The notes below the pieces were generated by a model. It saw only the letters and a program-made list of their open reading frames with translations. It made no database searches and was not told where the DNA came from. The position numbers and the translations under genes are program-made. Positions 20,292 through 28,924 of a DNA stretch of 64,000 bases are shown here, piece by piece. Position 1 is the stretch's first letter. Every line of letters begins with the position of its first letter. Source of the stretch: SHZI01 sp041396045 (lineage in GTDB: Bacteria; Pseudomonadota; Gammaproteobacteria; Steroidobacterales; GCA-2729495); assembly GCA_041396045.1 (NCBI GenBank), contig JAWKZI010000013.1, positions 1-64,000 on the forward strand, read 5' to 3'.

Positions 20292-21577
20292 AGGCGTGCG
20301 TCCACCTGGTCGGCCGGCAGCAGACTCTTGATGTCGTAGAGGATGTGGTCCTTCCGGCCCCAGGCGCGAATGTCAGCGGGCGCCATATCCCGGAACTGAT
20401 TGTGTGCGACCGCCAGAACAATGCCGTCGTACTGATCGGCCGCCGGTGCGGAGCTGAGGATGTCCAGATCGTATTCGTGCTTGACGACTTTCGGATCGGC
20501 CCACGGGTCATACACGTCAACCACGCCACCGTAAGATTTCAGTTCGTGAACCACATCGACCACGCGGGTGTTGCGGACATCCGGGCAGTTCTCCTTGAAG
20601 GTGACGCCGAGGACCAGAATCTTCGACTTCGGCAGGCTCATGCCCCGTCGCACCATGAGACGAATGACTTCGGTGGCGACATACAGCCCCATGTTGTCGT
20701 TGATGCGCCGCCCGGCCAGGATCATCTCCGGGTGATACCCCATCTCCTGGGACTTGTGCGTCAGGTAGTACGGATCAACGCCTATGCAGTGGCCGCCAAC
20801 CAGGCCGGGCCGGAACGGCAGGAAATTCCATTTGGTGCCGGCTGCCTCCAGAACCTCGACGGTATCCAGACCCATACGGTTGAAGATCAGTGCCAGCTCG
20901 TTGATCAGCGCGATGTTGACGTCGCGCTGGGTGTTCTCGATCACCTTGGCCGCTTCTGCCACGCGAATGCTTGATGCCGGATAGGTTCCCGCCGTGATGA
21001 TGCGGCCATACAACGCGTCGACAAACCGGGCCGCATCAGGCGTGGACCCGGCCGTGATCTTGCGAATGGTCGTCAGCCGGTGTTCCTTGTCGCCCGGATT
21101 GATACGCTCCGGACTGTAACCGACGTAGAAATCCTTGTTGAGCTTCAGCCCGGATACCTGCTCCAGGATTGGTGCGCAATCGTCTTCCGTGCAGCCAGGA
21201 TAAACCGTGGACTCATAGACCACGACCGCACCCTTCCCCAATACCTGCCCCACGGTACGGCTCGCCGCCCGAAGCGCACTGATGTCGGGTCGCTTGGCCG
21301 CGTCGATGGGCGTGGGCACGGTAACGATGTACACATCGCGGCCGCGCAACGCTTCGAGCTCGGTGGTGAACGTGAGACGACGGGCTGCTGCCAGTTCCTC
21401 GGAATCAGTTTCCAGCGTGAAATCCTTGCCGCTTTTGAGGTCGGCAATACGCTTGGGGTCGATATCGAAACCGACCGTATCGAGGTAGCGGCCAAACTCG
21501 ACCGCGAGCGGCAGCCCGACATAGCCAAGGCCTACGATGGCGACCCTGGCATCCTCTATCTTCTTGAAATTGGACAT
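20288..21577 (-). CDS. UDP-sugar 6-dehydrogenase (VipA/TviB/WbpO-like nucleotide-sugar dehydrogenase)
   Basis: About 429 aa from MSNFKKIEDARVAIV; an in-frame ATG at 21607 would add ten residues. The N-terminal NAD domain has VGLGYVGLPLAVEFG. TVPTPIDAAKRPD and ESTVYPGCTEDDC are typical of the UDP-HexNAc dehydrogenase branch. GGHCIGVDPYYLTHKSQ carries the catalytic Cys near residue 265, and LGVTFKENCPDVRNTRVVDV the C-terminal UDP-binding domain. It oxidises the C6 hydroxyl of a UDP-hexose or UDP-N-acetylhexosamine to a uronic acid. Motifs favour the VipA/WbpO group (UDP-GlcNAc or UDP-GalNAc) over UDP-glucose dehydrogenase. Confidence 0.9.
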   Translation of the reverse strand: MSNFKKIEDARVAIVGLGYVGLPLAVEFGRYLDTVGFDIDPKRIADLKSGKDFTLETDSEELAAARRLTFTTELEALRGRDVYIVTVPTPIDAAKRPDISALRAASRTVGQVLGKGAVVVYESTVYPGCTEDDCAPILEQVSGLKLNKDFYVGYSPERINPGDKEHRLTTIRKITAGSTPDAARFVDALYGRIITAGTYPASSIRVAEAAKVIENTQRDVNIALINELALIFNRMGLDTVEVLEAAGTKWNFLPFRPGLVGGHCIGVDPYYLTHKSQEMGYHPEMILAGRRINDNMGLYVATEVIRLMVRRGMSLPKSKILVLGVTFKENCPDVRNTRVVDVVHELKSYGGVVDVYDPWADPKVVKHEYDLDILSSAPAADQYDGIVLAVAHNQFRDMAPADIRAWGRKDHILYDIKSLLPADQVDARL

Positions 21578-21651
21578 ATTGTTCTTCTGAAGTTGGGCCT
21601 CTGACAAGCGGCATTCTCACCCAGGCCGATAGCGGAGGCCAACACCTCACA

Positions 21652-23161
21652 CTACAGCAGGAATATGACCGCGAGCAGGGCGGTGATCGTCATTGTGATG
21701 GTGTATGGCAGCGCCATCCAGACCATCTTGCCGTAGGACAAACGGATCACGGGTGCCAGAGCCGAGTCAGCAGAAACAGAAGGCCGCCTGCCCGTTCGGG
21801 GTAGCGACGCTGGGAATATTGGTGCCGGTATTGATGGCGACCGCCAGCAGATCGAACTGCTGCCGGTCGATCTGGGCGGCCTGTAGCGCATTCTGCACCT
21901 CGGTAATGTACACGGTGCCCACGAACACGTTGTCGCTGACCATCGAAAGCACGCCGGAGGCAATGAAATACATGACGATCTGCAGGTGCCCGTTCATTGA
22001 CAGCACCCATTGGGAAAATGGCGTGAACAGCGCCTGGTCCTGAATCACAGCCACAATCACAAAGAAAACCACCAGCAATGCCGTAAAGGGCAAAGCCGAT
22101 TCAAAAGCGTGGCCAAGTCGCTGCTCTTCCACGATGCCATTCAAGGATGTCGCCAGCACGATGATCATCAGGCCAATCAGCCCCACTTCCGCCACATGGA
22201 ATCCCAGGGCGACAATCAGCACGCAGACCGTCAGGCCCTGCATGACCAGAGCACTGCGTTCGCGCAACGTTCGCTGTGCATCGGCATGCCGCTGGTAGTC
22301 AGTGAGAATCTTGCGCACGTTGGGACTCAACTCGGCCCCGTAGCCAAACCAGCCGGTCACTTCCAGCAAGAAGCAGGTAACCAGGCCAACGATCAGGACG
22401 GGAATCGTCACCGGGGCCACGCGCAGAAAGAATTCCAGGAATTCCCAACCGGCAACCTTGGCGATAATCAGGTTTTGCGGCTCGCCCACCAGGGTATTCA
22501 CACCGCCCAGGGCGGTGCCCACCACGGCATGCATGACCAGGCTGCGCAGAAAGGAACGAAACTGATCCAGGTCAGCGCGGCTCAGGTCAGGGACGGAGTC
22601 ATCATCCATCCAGTTGACATTGGCGTCGTGCTGACCGGAGGCCACGCGATGGTAGATCTGATAGAAACCGATGGCGACGGCGATCACCATGGCCGTAACC
22701 GTCAACGCATCCAGGAACGCCGACAGAAATGCCGCACTCAGGCAAAACATGACGGAGAGCATTCGCTTTGAGCGAATGCCAAGCAGGATACGACCGAAGA
22801 TAAACAGCAGCACGTCGCGCAGAAACCAGATGCCGGCGACGACGAAGATCAACAGCAAAATCACCGGATAGTTGTGCTCAACCTCCTGGTACACCGTAGC
22901 CGGCGAGGTCAGTCCGAATACCACAGCTTCGATGGCCAGCAATCCGCCCGGCTGCAGCGGATAGCACTTGAGCGCCATGGCAAGCGTAAATATGAACTCG
23001 GCCACGAGCAGCCAGCCGGCAACGAACGGGCCAGCAACAGCCGCAACTATCGGGTTCAGGATCAGGAAGCCGATGATCGTCAGCTTGTACCAGTCAGGCG
23101 CATGCCCCAGAAAATTGCTGGCAAGCGCGTGGGCAACCGACTCCTTGCTACTGCCAGTCAT
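21652..23161 (-). CDS. nhaB: Na+/H+ antiporter NhaB, frameshifted near C-terminus
   Basis: Inner-membrane sodium/proton antiporter, with ~12 membrane helices. The clean frame runs 21767-23161 (464 aa) and includes HALASNFLGHAPDWYKLTII, LGGVNTLVGEPQNLIIAKVA and NTGTNIPSVATPNGQAAF, all typical of NhaB. The expected ending (SALAPVIRLSYGKMVWMALP and a last hydrophobic helix) is encoded in another frame up to 21652, so two close indels near 21766-21782 are implied. Repaired length is ~503 aa, normal for NhaB. It suggests a marine, saline or alkaline-tolerant habitat, but only weakly. Confidence 0.88.
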
Positions 23162-23227
23162 CGCTTGAAACTGATGTTCTGGTAGTCAGGGTTTGAAGGA
23201 TATTCTTTGCAGCTCATTCAGTATTCC

Positions 23228-23971
23228 TCAGGTGGTCGGGGGCGCGTATCGGCGCCACAGGGTCTTTCCGCCGCTGTGCTTGTCCAGCAGCTCGAGCTGC
23301 TGGCTGTGTTCCGCCAGTTCCGTGGCAGAGGCCCGAACAACCCTTAGCTGCAATCCATCGCGTGCGACCGGTGTGGACTGCAAGCGGGGCGACTCGGATT
23401 GTCCGGACGAATCATCCAGCAACAACGCCGCCTGGCCACCAGTCATGGCCAGATAAACTTCGGCCAGGAGTTGCGCGTCCAGCAGGGCACCATGCAGTTC
23501 GCGCCCGGTATTGTCGACCGCATAGCGCCTGCACAGCGCGTCCAGACTGTTGCGCTGCCCCGGATGCAGTCGGCGGGCCAGCGCCAGGGTATCTACGACG
23601 GTGCATATTTCCGACAGTCGTGACGGTAGCGACTGCTGCTGCCCTGGTCGCAATCCGGCCCTGGCAATCTCCGCGTTCAGGAACCCCACGTCGAAGTCGG
23701 CATTGTGAATGATCAGTTCCGCGTCTGTTACAAATTCGAGAAATTCTTTGCCGATGTCGGCAAAACGGGGTTTGCCGGCCAGCATCTCGGCAGAAATGCC
23801 GTGAACTTCCTGCGCTCCGGGGTCGATTTCGCGATCCGGCTGGAGAAAGTAATGCAGCGTACGGTTGGTGCGGCGTCGATTGACCAGCTCAATGCAACCG
23901 ATCTCGATCACACGGTGCCCTTTTTCGACTTCCAGCCCGGTTGTTTCAGTGTCAAGTACGATCTGGCGCAT
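23228..23971 (-). CDS. dnaQ: DNA polymerase III epsilon subunit (3'-5' proofreading exonuclease)
   Basis: 247 aa. DEDDh exonuclease motifs are visible: Exo I VLDTETTGLE, Exo II around IIHNADFDVGFLNAE, and Exo III HGALLDAQLLAEVYLAM with the general-base His and final Asp. The C-terminal tail would bind the alpha subunit. It begins 4 nt after the rnhA stop on the same strand, the classical rnhA-dnaQ arrangement; in E. coli the pair is divergent, here it is co-directional as in Pseudomonas-like genomes. Confidence 0.95.
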   Translation of the reverse strand: MRQIVLDTETTGLEVEKGHRVIEIGCIELVNRRRTNRTLHYFLQPDREIDPGAQEVHGISAEMLAGKPRFADIGKEFLEFVTDAELIIHNADFDVGFLNAEIARAGLRPGQQQSLPSRLSEICTVVDTLALARRLHPGQRNSLDALCRRYAVDNTGRELHGALLDAQLLAEVYLAMTGGQAALLLDDSSGQSESPRLQSTPVARDGLQLRVVRASATELAEHSQQLELLDKHSGGKTLWRRYAPPTT

Positions 23972-23975
23972 GTTG

Positions 23976-24443
23976 TCAATCAGGCGTGTTGCCCGTCTGC
24001 CGGGGCCGGCCGAGTATATCGTCCAGACCCCGATTCGCGAGTTGATCGGCGCGCTCGTTCTCGATGTGGCCGGAGTGTCCCTTCACCCAATGCCATTGAA
24101 GCTGATGACCGGCGACCGCCGCCTCCAGCTGTCGCCAGAGGTCTTCATTCTTTACCGGCTTGCGGGCAGCCGTGCGCCAGCCGGACGCCTTCCATTTTGG
24201 CAGCCATTCCGTGATGCCACGGCGCAAATACTCTGAATCCGTATACACGTTGACAATGCAGGGGCGACGAAGCGCCCGCAGGCCTTCGATGGCTGCCAGC
24301 AGCTCCATACGGTTGTTGGTCGTCATCTGTTCGCCGCCACACAGTTCGCGCTCCTTGCCGTTGGCTCGCAGCAGTGCACCCCAGCCGCCGGGTCCCGGGT
24401 TGCCGCGGCAGGCTCCGTCGGTATACAGCTCAACTGAATTCAA
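23976..24443 (-). CDS. rnhA: Ribonuclease HI
   Basis: 155 aa, usual length. The four active-site acids are in YTDGACRGNPGPGGWGALLR (Asp), TNNRMELLAAIEGLRAL (Glu), VYTDSEYLRRGI (Asp) and NERADQLANRGL (Asp). It degrades the RNA strand of RNA-DNA hybrids. It overlaps the upstream methyltransferase stop by ATGA and lies 4 nt from dnaQ, so the three are probably one transcript. Confidence 0.97.
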   Translation of the reverse strand: MNSVELYTDGACRGNPGPGGWGALLRANGKERELCGGEQMTTNNRMELLAAIEGLRALRRPCIVNVYTDSEYLRRGITEWLPKWKASGWRTAARKPVKNEDLWRQLEAAVAGHQLQWHWVKGHSGHIENERADQLANRGLDDILGRPRQTGNTPD

Positions 24444-25183
24444 GCGGCATTCCGGGTTGTGGGATTGACGAGCCCACCGACCAGACGGGTCTGGCGACGA
24501 ATTGCCGGCCGTATGGGCGTAACGCTGAACACGTCCCGGCGCGCCACCAGCAGGTAGCAGGCGGCCAGCGGATGCCAGCGACAGGCGGGCGCGTTCGTCG
24601 CCAACCGTTTGGCATCAGTTTCTGCGGCTTCTTCAGCCAGGGGTGCTATCGGCCTTCGCGTGCCATACAAAGGCGGCGAAACAAAGTGGAATCGTGCCGA
24701 CTGTGCGCTGAATTCGAGGAGTTGCAGCCAGTCCCGCACCCGATACTCCGAAACCATGCGACGCACACCAGCAGGAAACTTCCCGCGAGATAGCTGATGA
24801 CGCACGCCCCACAAGCCCCAGGCATTGAAGCCGGCAACCACCACGTGCCCGTCGGGCCGTAATATGCGATAGAACTCACGCAGAACCGAGTGCGGATGCT
24901 TTGCCGTTTCCAGCGTGTGTGGCAGAAATACGGCGTCAATGGAGTCGTTGGCAACTGCCAGATTTTCCAGCTCGCTCACAAAATCCACGCCTGGCCCGCG
25001 GGTTGCCGACACAACGGCATAGCGCCGTGTACGGGCAAATCGCCGGAATAATCCGGAATCACCCCACTCACCAATCTGCAATAACTGGTCACCAAAAATA
25101 TTCTCGAACGCGCCGGCAACCTGCAATGACTCCTCCCGCAGCAGTGCGGGACCAATTCCGGATTCGAGCCAGGTCAGGGACAT
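24440..25183 (-). CDS. Putative SAM-dependent methyltransferase (YafS-like)
   Basis: 247 aa. The fold is methyltransferase-like: NDSIDAVFLPHTLETAKHPH and LREFYRILRPDGHVVVAGFN match the region after motif II and the LRPGG strand of class I enzymes. Motif I is degenerate. E. coli yafS occupies the same position next to rnhA-dnaQ, so orthology is likely. The substrate is unknown. It is divergently oriented from fabI, with an 87-nt shared upstream region. Confidence 0.82.
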   Translation of the reverse strand: MSLTWLESGIGPALLREESLQVAGAFENIFGDQLLQIGEWGDSGLFRRFARTRRYAVVSATRGPGVDFVSELENLAVANDSIDAVFLPHTLETAKHPHSVLREFYRILRPDGHVVVAGFNAWGLWGVRHQLSRGKFPAGVRRMVSEYRVRDWLQLLEFSAQSARFHFVSPPLYGTRRPIAPLAEEAAETDAKRLATNAPACRWHPLAACYLLVARRDVFSVTPIRPAIRRQTRLVGGLVNPTTRNAA

Positions 25184-25270
25184 GCAGCTATATTAGCCTC
25201 CCTGATTAACCCGGGTACGCCGGCCGGCCTTACAATGGCCATCATCTTCACTCTGCGGGGCACGAGGCTT

Positions 25271-26050
25271 ATGGGATTTCTGGCTGGCAAACGTGCATTG
25301 ATCGTTGGTGTCGCCAGTGATCGGTCGATCGCCTGGGGAATTGCACAGGCGATGAACCGCGAAGGTGCCCACCTCGCTTTCACCTATCAGGGTGAGCGGC
25401 TGGGCGACAGGGTTCGGGAAATGGCCAAAACTGCGGGGTCGTCGATCTGCCTGCCGATGGATGTATCCAGTGACGACGAAATCACCGGAATGTTCACTGC
25501 CCTCACCGCCAGTTGGGACAAGGTTGACATCATTGTGCATGCCGTCGCGTTCGCCCCTCGAGACCAGCTTGCAGGCAGCTATCTGGAATCGGTAACCCGG
25601 GAGGGGTTCCGGATTGCCCACGACATCAGCAGCTACAGTTTTGCGGCTCTGGCCAAGCATGGCCGCAATCTGCTGTCGGCCAACTCCGCTCTGCTTACCC
25701 TGAGCTATCTGGGCGCTGTACGCGCCATTCCCCACTACAACGTCATGGGGCCGGCAAAAGCCAGCCTGGAAGCCAACGTGCGCTTTATGGCGGCTGAACT
25801 GGGCGCTACCGGCACGCGCGTCAACGGGATTTCCGCAGGCCCGATCAAGACCCTGGCCGCGGCGGGCATATCCGGATTCAGGACGATGTTGCAGGAGGTG
25901 TCGAATCAGGCGCCCATCCAGCGCAACGTCAGCATCGACGACGTAGGCAATGCCGCGGCATTCCTGTGCTCGGATCTCGCCGCCGGCATTACCGGTGAAA
26001 TTCTCTATGTAGACGGTGGCTATAGCCAGGTCGGCATGACCCTCCCGTAG
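25271..26050 (+). CDS. fabI: Enoyl-ACP reductase (NADH)
   Basis: 259 aa from MGFLAGKRALIVGVASDRSI; a GAGG ribosome site precedes this ATG, while the longer open frame adds 12 unlikely residues. YNVMGPAKASLEANVRFMAA carries the Tyr/Lys of the divergent SDR Y-x6-K active site, and GISAGPIKTLAAAGI the substrate loop. It catalyses the last step of fatty-acid elongation in the cytoplasm. It converges with ppiD, 22 nt apart, the same neighbourhood as in Pseudomonas. Confidence 0.96.
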   Translation: MGFLAGKRALIVGVASDRSIAWGIAQAMNREGAHLAFTYQGERLGDRVREMAKTAGSSICLPMDVSSDDEITGMFTALTASWDKVDIIVHAVAFAPRDQLAGSYLESVTREGFRIAHDISSYSFAALAKHGRNLLSANSALLTLSYLGAVRAIPHYNVMGPAKASLEANVRFMAAELGATGTRVNGISAGPIKTLAAAGISGFRTMLQEVSNQAPIQRNVSIDDVGNAAAFLCSDLAAGITGEILYVDGGYSQVGMTLP

Positions 26051-26071
26051 GCGCTACTGCCGGAGGTCGTC

Positions 26072-27982
26072 CTAACTGATGTCGTCGTCGGCCTTGAACA
26101 GGTCGGGAGCAACTACAACTTTGGCGGCTTCGCGCAAGTCGGCTGCCAGAGCTTCTGTTTCAGCGACTGCCGTGCGCTGAGCCAGCGCCCTTTTGCGTTG
26201 ATCGCGCTGATCCTGCGGAATTTCTTCCGGATTGCCGGCAATCACCTCGCGCAACTCAAAGATCGCATAGCCCCCATTACCGAGCACGGTGCCGTCAATC
26301 ACCGGTGCCTTGCCCGGCTTGGACGTACGAAAGACCGCTGCAAGCAGATCGGCAGGTACAGTCGCGGTCCGCCGGGTCAACGGGCCTGCATTGACCAGCT
26401 TCAAGCCCGTGGAGTCCAGCACCGTGGCGAGGGATTCACCGGCCTTGACTCTTTTGACGATGGCCTCACCCCGCGTTCTGGCCTCAGCACTGGCTCGTTC
26501 GCCACGCAACCGCTGGACGATTTCATCGCGTACATCAGCCAGTGGCTTTGGCGCCGGCGGTCGATACTCGCTGACGCGGGCTACCACCGCGTGAGTGTCG
26601 TCCAGTTCAATGAGCGGCGTATTCTCACTGCCGTCCAGTACGCCAGCCGAAAACACAGCGTCCCTGAAACTGGCATTGTCGCCAAATGGGCCACCATTGG
26701 TGCGGGTGTAGCCAGCGAAGTGACGGAGCTTGAGACCAGTATCTTTGGCCACCGGTTCCAGTGACATGGGGTTCTCAAGTGCCAGGTCGTCAACGTGCTC
26801 GGCCAGGCCATAGAATTCGTCGGCGGCCTTCTTCTTGCGCAACTCGTCCACCAGTTGCTCACGAACGTCGTCGAAACTGCGCCCGCAGCGGCCCGGACTT
26901 CATCGAGGTGAATGATGTGATAGCCAAATTCGGTTTTTACCGGGGCTGATGTTTCACCGGGCTTGAGCGCCCAGAGAGCGTCCTCAAACGGCCCCACAAA
27001 AGTTCCGCGTCCGGCAAAGCCCAGATCACCGCCCTTGGCAGCAGAACCTGAATCGCCCGAGTACTTGGCTGCCAGCTTGCCGAAATCTGCGCCCTTGCGT
27101 AGCTGACCCTCGATATCCTCGGCCAGCGCTTTGGCCGCAGCATCGTCCCGGTCTTTTCGGTAGTGATCAGGATGTGCCGGGCGTGCCGCTCCTCGGCGGC
27201 GCGAAATCGGGTCGGGTCGGCATCGTAGGCTGCCCGCAACGCAGCCTCGTCCGGCTGATAATTGCGCGCCATATCAGCAAGATTAACTTCGAGGTAGTCC
27301 AGGTCGGCGGATTCCGTTGTCTGGAACTGAGCGGTGTTTGCAGCATAGTAAACCTGCACTTCCGCATCGCTGATCTTGATGTCGGCGCCCAGTACCTGCG
27401 GATCCAGGATTGCATAAGCGACGTCACGGCGCTGCAGATCCAGCGCAATCAGGCGACGGTATTCCCTGGTGGTGAAAAACCCGCTTTCACTCAGGCCTTC
27501 CTGCAACTGCCTGATGGCCAGGTTGTCCCGTTGTTCCCGTTCGAATGCGGTGGGGCTGATGCCCTGGGATGCCAGCGTGGCATCGTAGGCTGCCTTTGAA
27601 AACTGGCCGCCCACCTGAAACACAGGGAGCTCCTGCACATGTTCGATAACCCTGGCAGCGCTGATCCGGAAACCGCTGTCGTGTACATATTGTGAAACGA
27701 CACGATTCAGAACCAGACTGTTCAAAGCCTGTCTTTTCAGCAACTCCTGAGCCGCTGGTGGCAGGTTGCCACTTGCGGCCTGCTGTTCGGCAATCAGCCG
27801 GTTCTGATAAACGCGCTGGAACTCGACCTGCGGGATTTCTCACCATTGACCCGGGCGGCGAAGCCGGATCCGGAAACCGTGAAATCACCACCGACAAAGG
27901 TCAGCGCCAGCGGTACCGCGATAAGCAGGAGCACCGCAACGGCAACCCAGCCCTGAAGCTTTTCGCGGATATTTTGCAGCAT
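26072..27982 (-). CDS. ppiD: Membrane-anchored periplasmic peptidyl-prolyl isomerase PpiD, three frameshifts
   Basis: Repaired length ~636 aa, as expected. The N-terminus MLQNIREKLQGWVAVAVLLL contains the single inner-membrane anchor. Next come a SurA/PpiD chaperone-like region and a parvulin domain (ARHILITTEKT, GDSGSAAKGGDLGFAGRG, FGYHIIHLDEVRAAAG). The C-terminal region ends FKADDDIS. Coding jumps frame near 27838, 27152 and 26882, each fixed by one base. PpiD assists folding of exported proteins near the Sec translocon. It starts 21 nt after tRNA-Asp, so tRNA read-through may contribute to its expression. Confidence 0.88.
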
Positions 27983-28003
27983 CGATTTACGCGTTACGGT
28001 TGG

Positions 28004-28080
28004 TGGCGGAGTGGACGGGACTCGAACCCGCGACCCCCGGCGTGACAGGCCGGTATTCTAACCAACTGAACTACCACTCC
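28004..28080 (-). tRNA. tRNA-Asp (GTC)
   Basis: 77 nt on the minus strand with 7-bp acceptor stem (GGAGTGG/CCACTCC), D-arm, anticodon loop CTGTCAC in a CCGGC/GCCGG stem, T-arm GGTTCGAGTC, and encoded CCA. Anticodon GTC reads Asp. It lies between tRNA-Val and ppiD. Confidence 0.97.
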
Positions 28081-28125
28081 ACATTCATGTACGAACCGTA
28101 AATTCCCAACTCCAGCTGTCGCGGC

Positions 28126-28201
28126 TGGTGGGTGCTGAGGGGCTCGAACCCCCGACCTTCGCCTTGTAAGGGCGACGCTCTTCCAGCTGAGCTAAGCACC
28201 C
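28126..28201 (-). tRNA. tRNA-Val (TAC)
   Basis: 76 nt, acceptor GGGTGCT with matching 3' strand, anticodon loop CTTACAA giving anticodon TAC, T-loop TTCGAGC, encoded CCA. It lies 45 nt upstream of tRNA-Asp in the same transcript direction. Confidence 0.97.
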
Positions 28202-28393
28202 GTCTTCACGACCAAACAACGTCGAATTACAAGGCGATCCCTGCCGCCATTCGCTGAAACGTCAGCGCCCCGCGCCGGTTCTATTGCTAGCCAGTACGGG
28301 GCGCTCTCAATAACTTCAGAACAACTTCCGACGGATAATTTCAGACGCCATATCCAGACCAGGGCCCAGACACAACGCACCGACAACAGCCGG
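28202..28393. other. Short spacer between hupB and tRNA-Val with a 9-bp inverted repeat
   Basis: AGCGCCCCG at 28264-28272 is mirrored by CGGGGCGCT at 28297-28305. Neither side is followed by a clear U-run, so an intrinsic terminator is not established; it could attenuate hupB read-through into the tRNAs or be part of the tRNA promoter region. Confidence 0.4.
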
Positions 28394-28666
28394 CTAGTTT
28401 ACGGCATCCTTCAGCGCCTTCCCAGCCTTGAAGCCGGGAACCTTGCTGGCCGCGATCTGTATCGTTTCTCCAGTCCGTGGGTTGCGGCCCTGTCTGGCCG
28501 CCCGCTTCTTCACGGCAAATGTTCCAAAACCAATCAGCGATACCTGATCGTCAGCTTTCAGCGCTTTGGTAACAGCGGCAATCACCGCATCCACAGCCCG
28601 GGTTGCATCAGCCTTGGACAGGCCGGCATCCTCGGCTACCACATCTATCAAGTCGCCCTTGTTCAT
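28394..28666 (-). CDS. hupB: DNA-binding protein HU-beta
   Basis: 90 aa from MNKGDLIDVVAEDAGLSKAD; an ATG two codons earlier is less well spaced from the GAAGG ribosome site. SLIGFGTFAVKKRAARQGRN and the beta-arm GRNPRTGETIQIAASKVPGF are classic HU/IHF signatures. It is a small dimeric nucleoid protein. It follows lon on the same strand, as in most gammaproteobacteria. Confidence 0.97.
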   Translation of the reverse strand: MNKGDLIDVVAEDAGLSKADATRAVDAVIAAVTKALKADDQVSLIGFGTFAVKKRAARQGRNPRTGETIQIAASKVPGFKAGKALKDAVN

Positions 28667-28672
28667 TAACAT

Positions 28673-28924
28673 ACCTTCAGCAGCACGCGAGTTAATCCTT
28701 CATCACTGCCCTGGCCCGCCCAGCCTTGGCAGTTGCCAATGACTGACCTTCGACAGGTAGTCGCCCGGTTAAGTGCAGTGATGTCCCTTGAATAGTGTGC
28801 CAGCAAATAGCCTGTTAGTGGCTAATTCGTGGCGAACGCGGCGAAAAACCCTGTAGCAAGGCAAAAAAAACAGCCGTCAACAGCAGAAAACAACGGCATC
28901 CGAACGTCTGCAGTCTGGCGATCG
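28673..28924. other. Intergenic region between hupB and lon
   Basis: About 250 nt on the upstream side of hupB. It should hold a hupB promoter on the minus strand, since the spacing from lon is large compared with the rest of the array, but I cannot identify convincing -35/-10 boxes or a terminator. No coding frame in it looks real. Confidence 0.4.

Noticed and set aside
22010..22771. ~250-codon His/Gln-rich plus-strand frame
   Set aside because: Antisense to NhaB; the composition reflects complementing hydrophobic codons.
28264..28305. Intrinsic terminator downstream of hupB
   Set aside because: The 9-bp inverted repeat has a long loop and no U-run on either strand.
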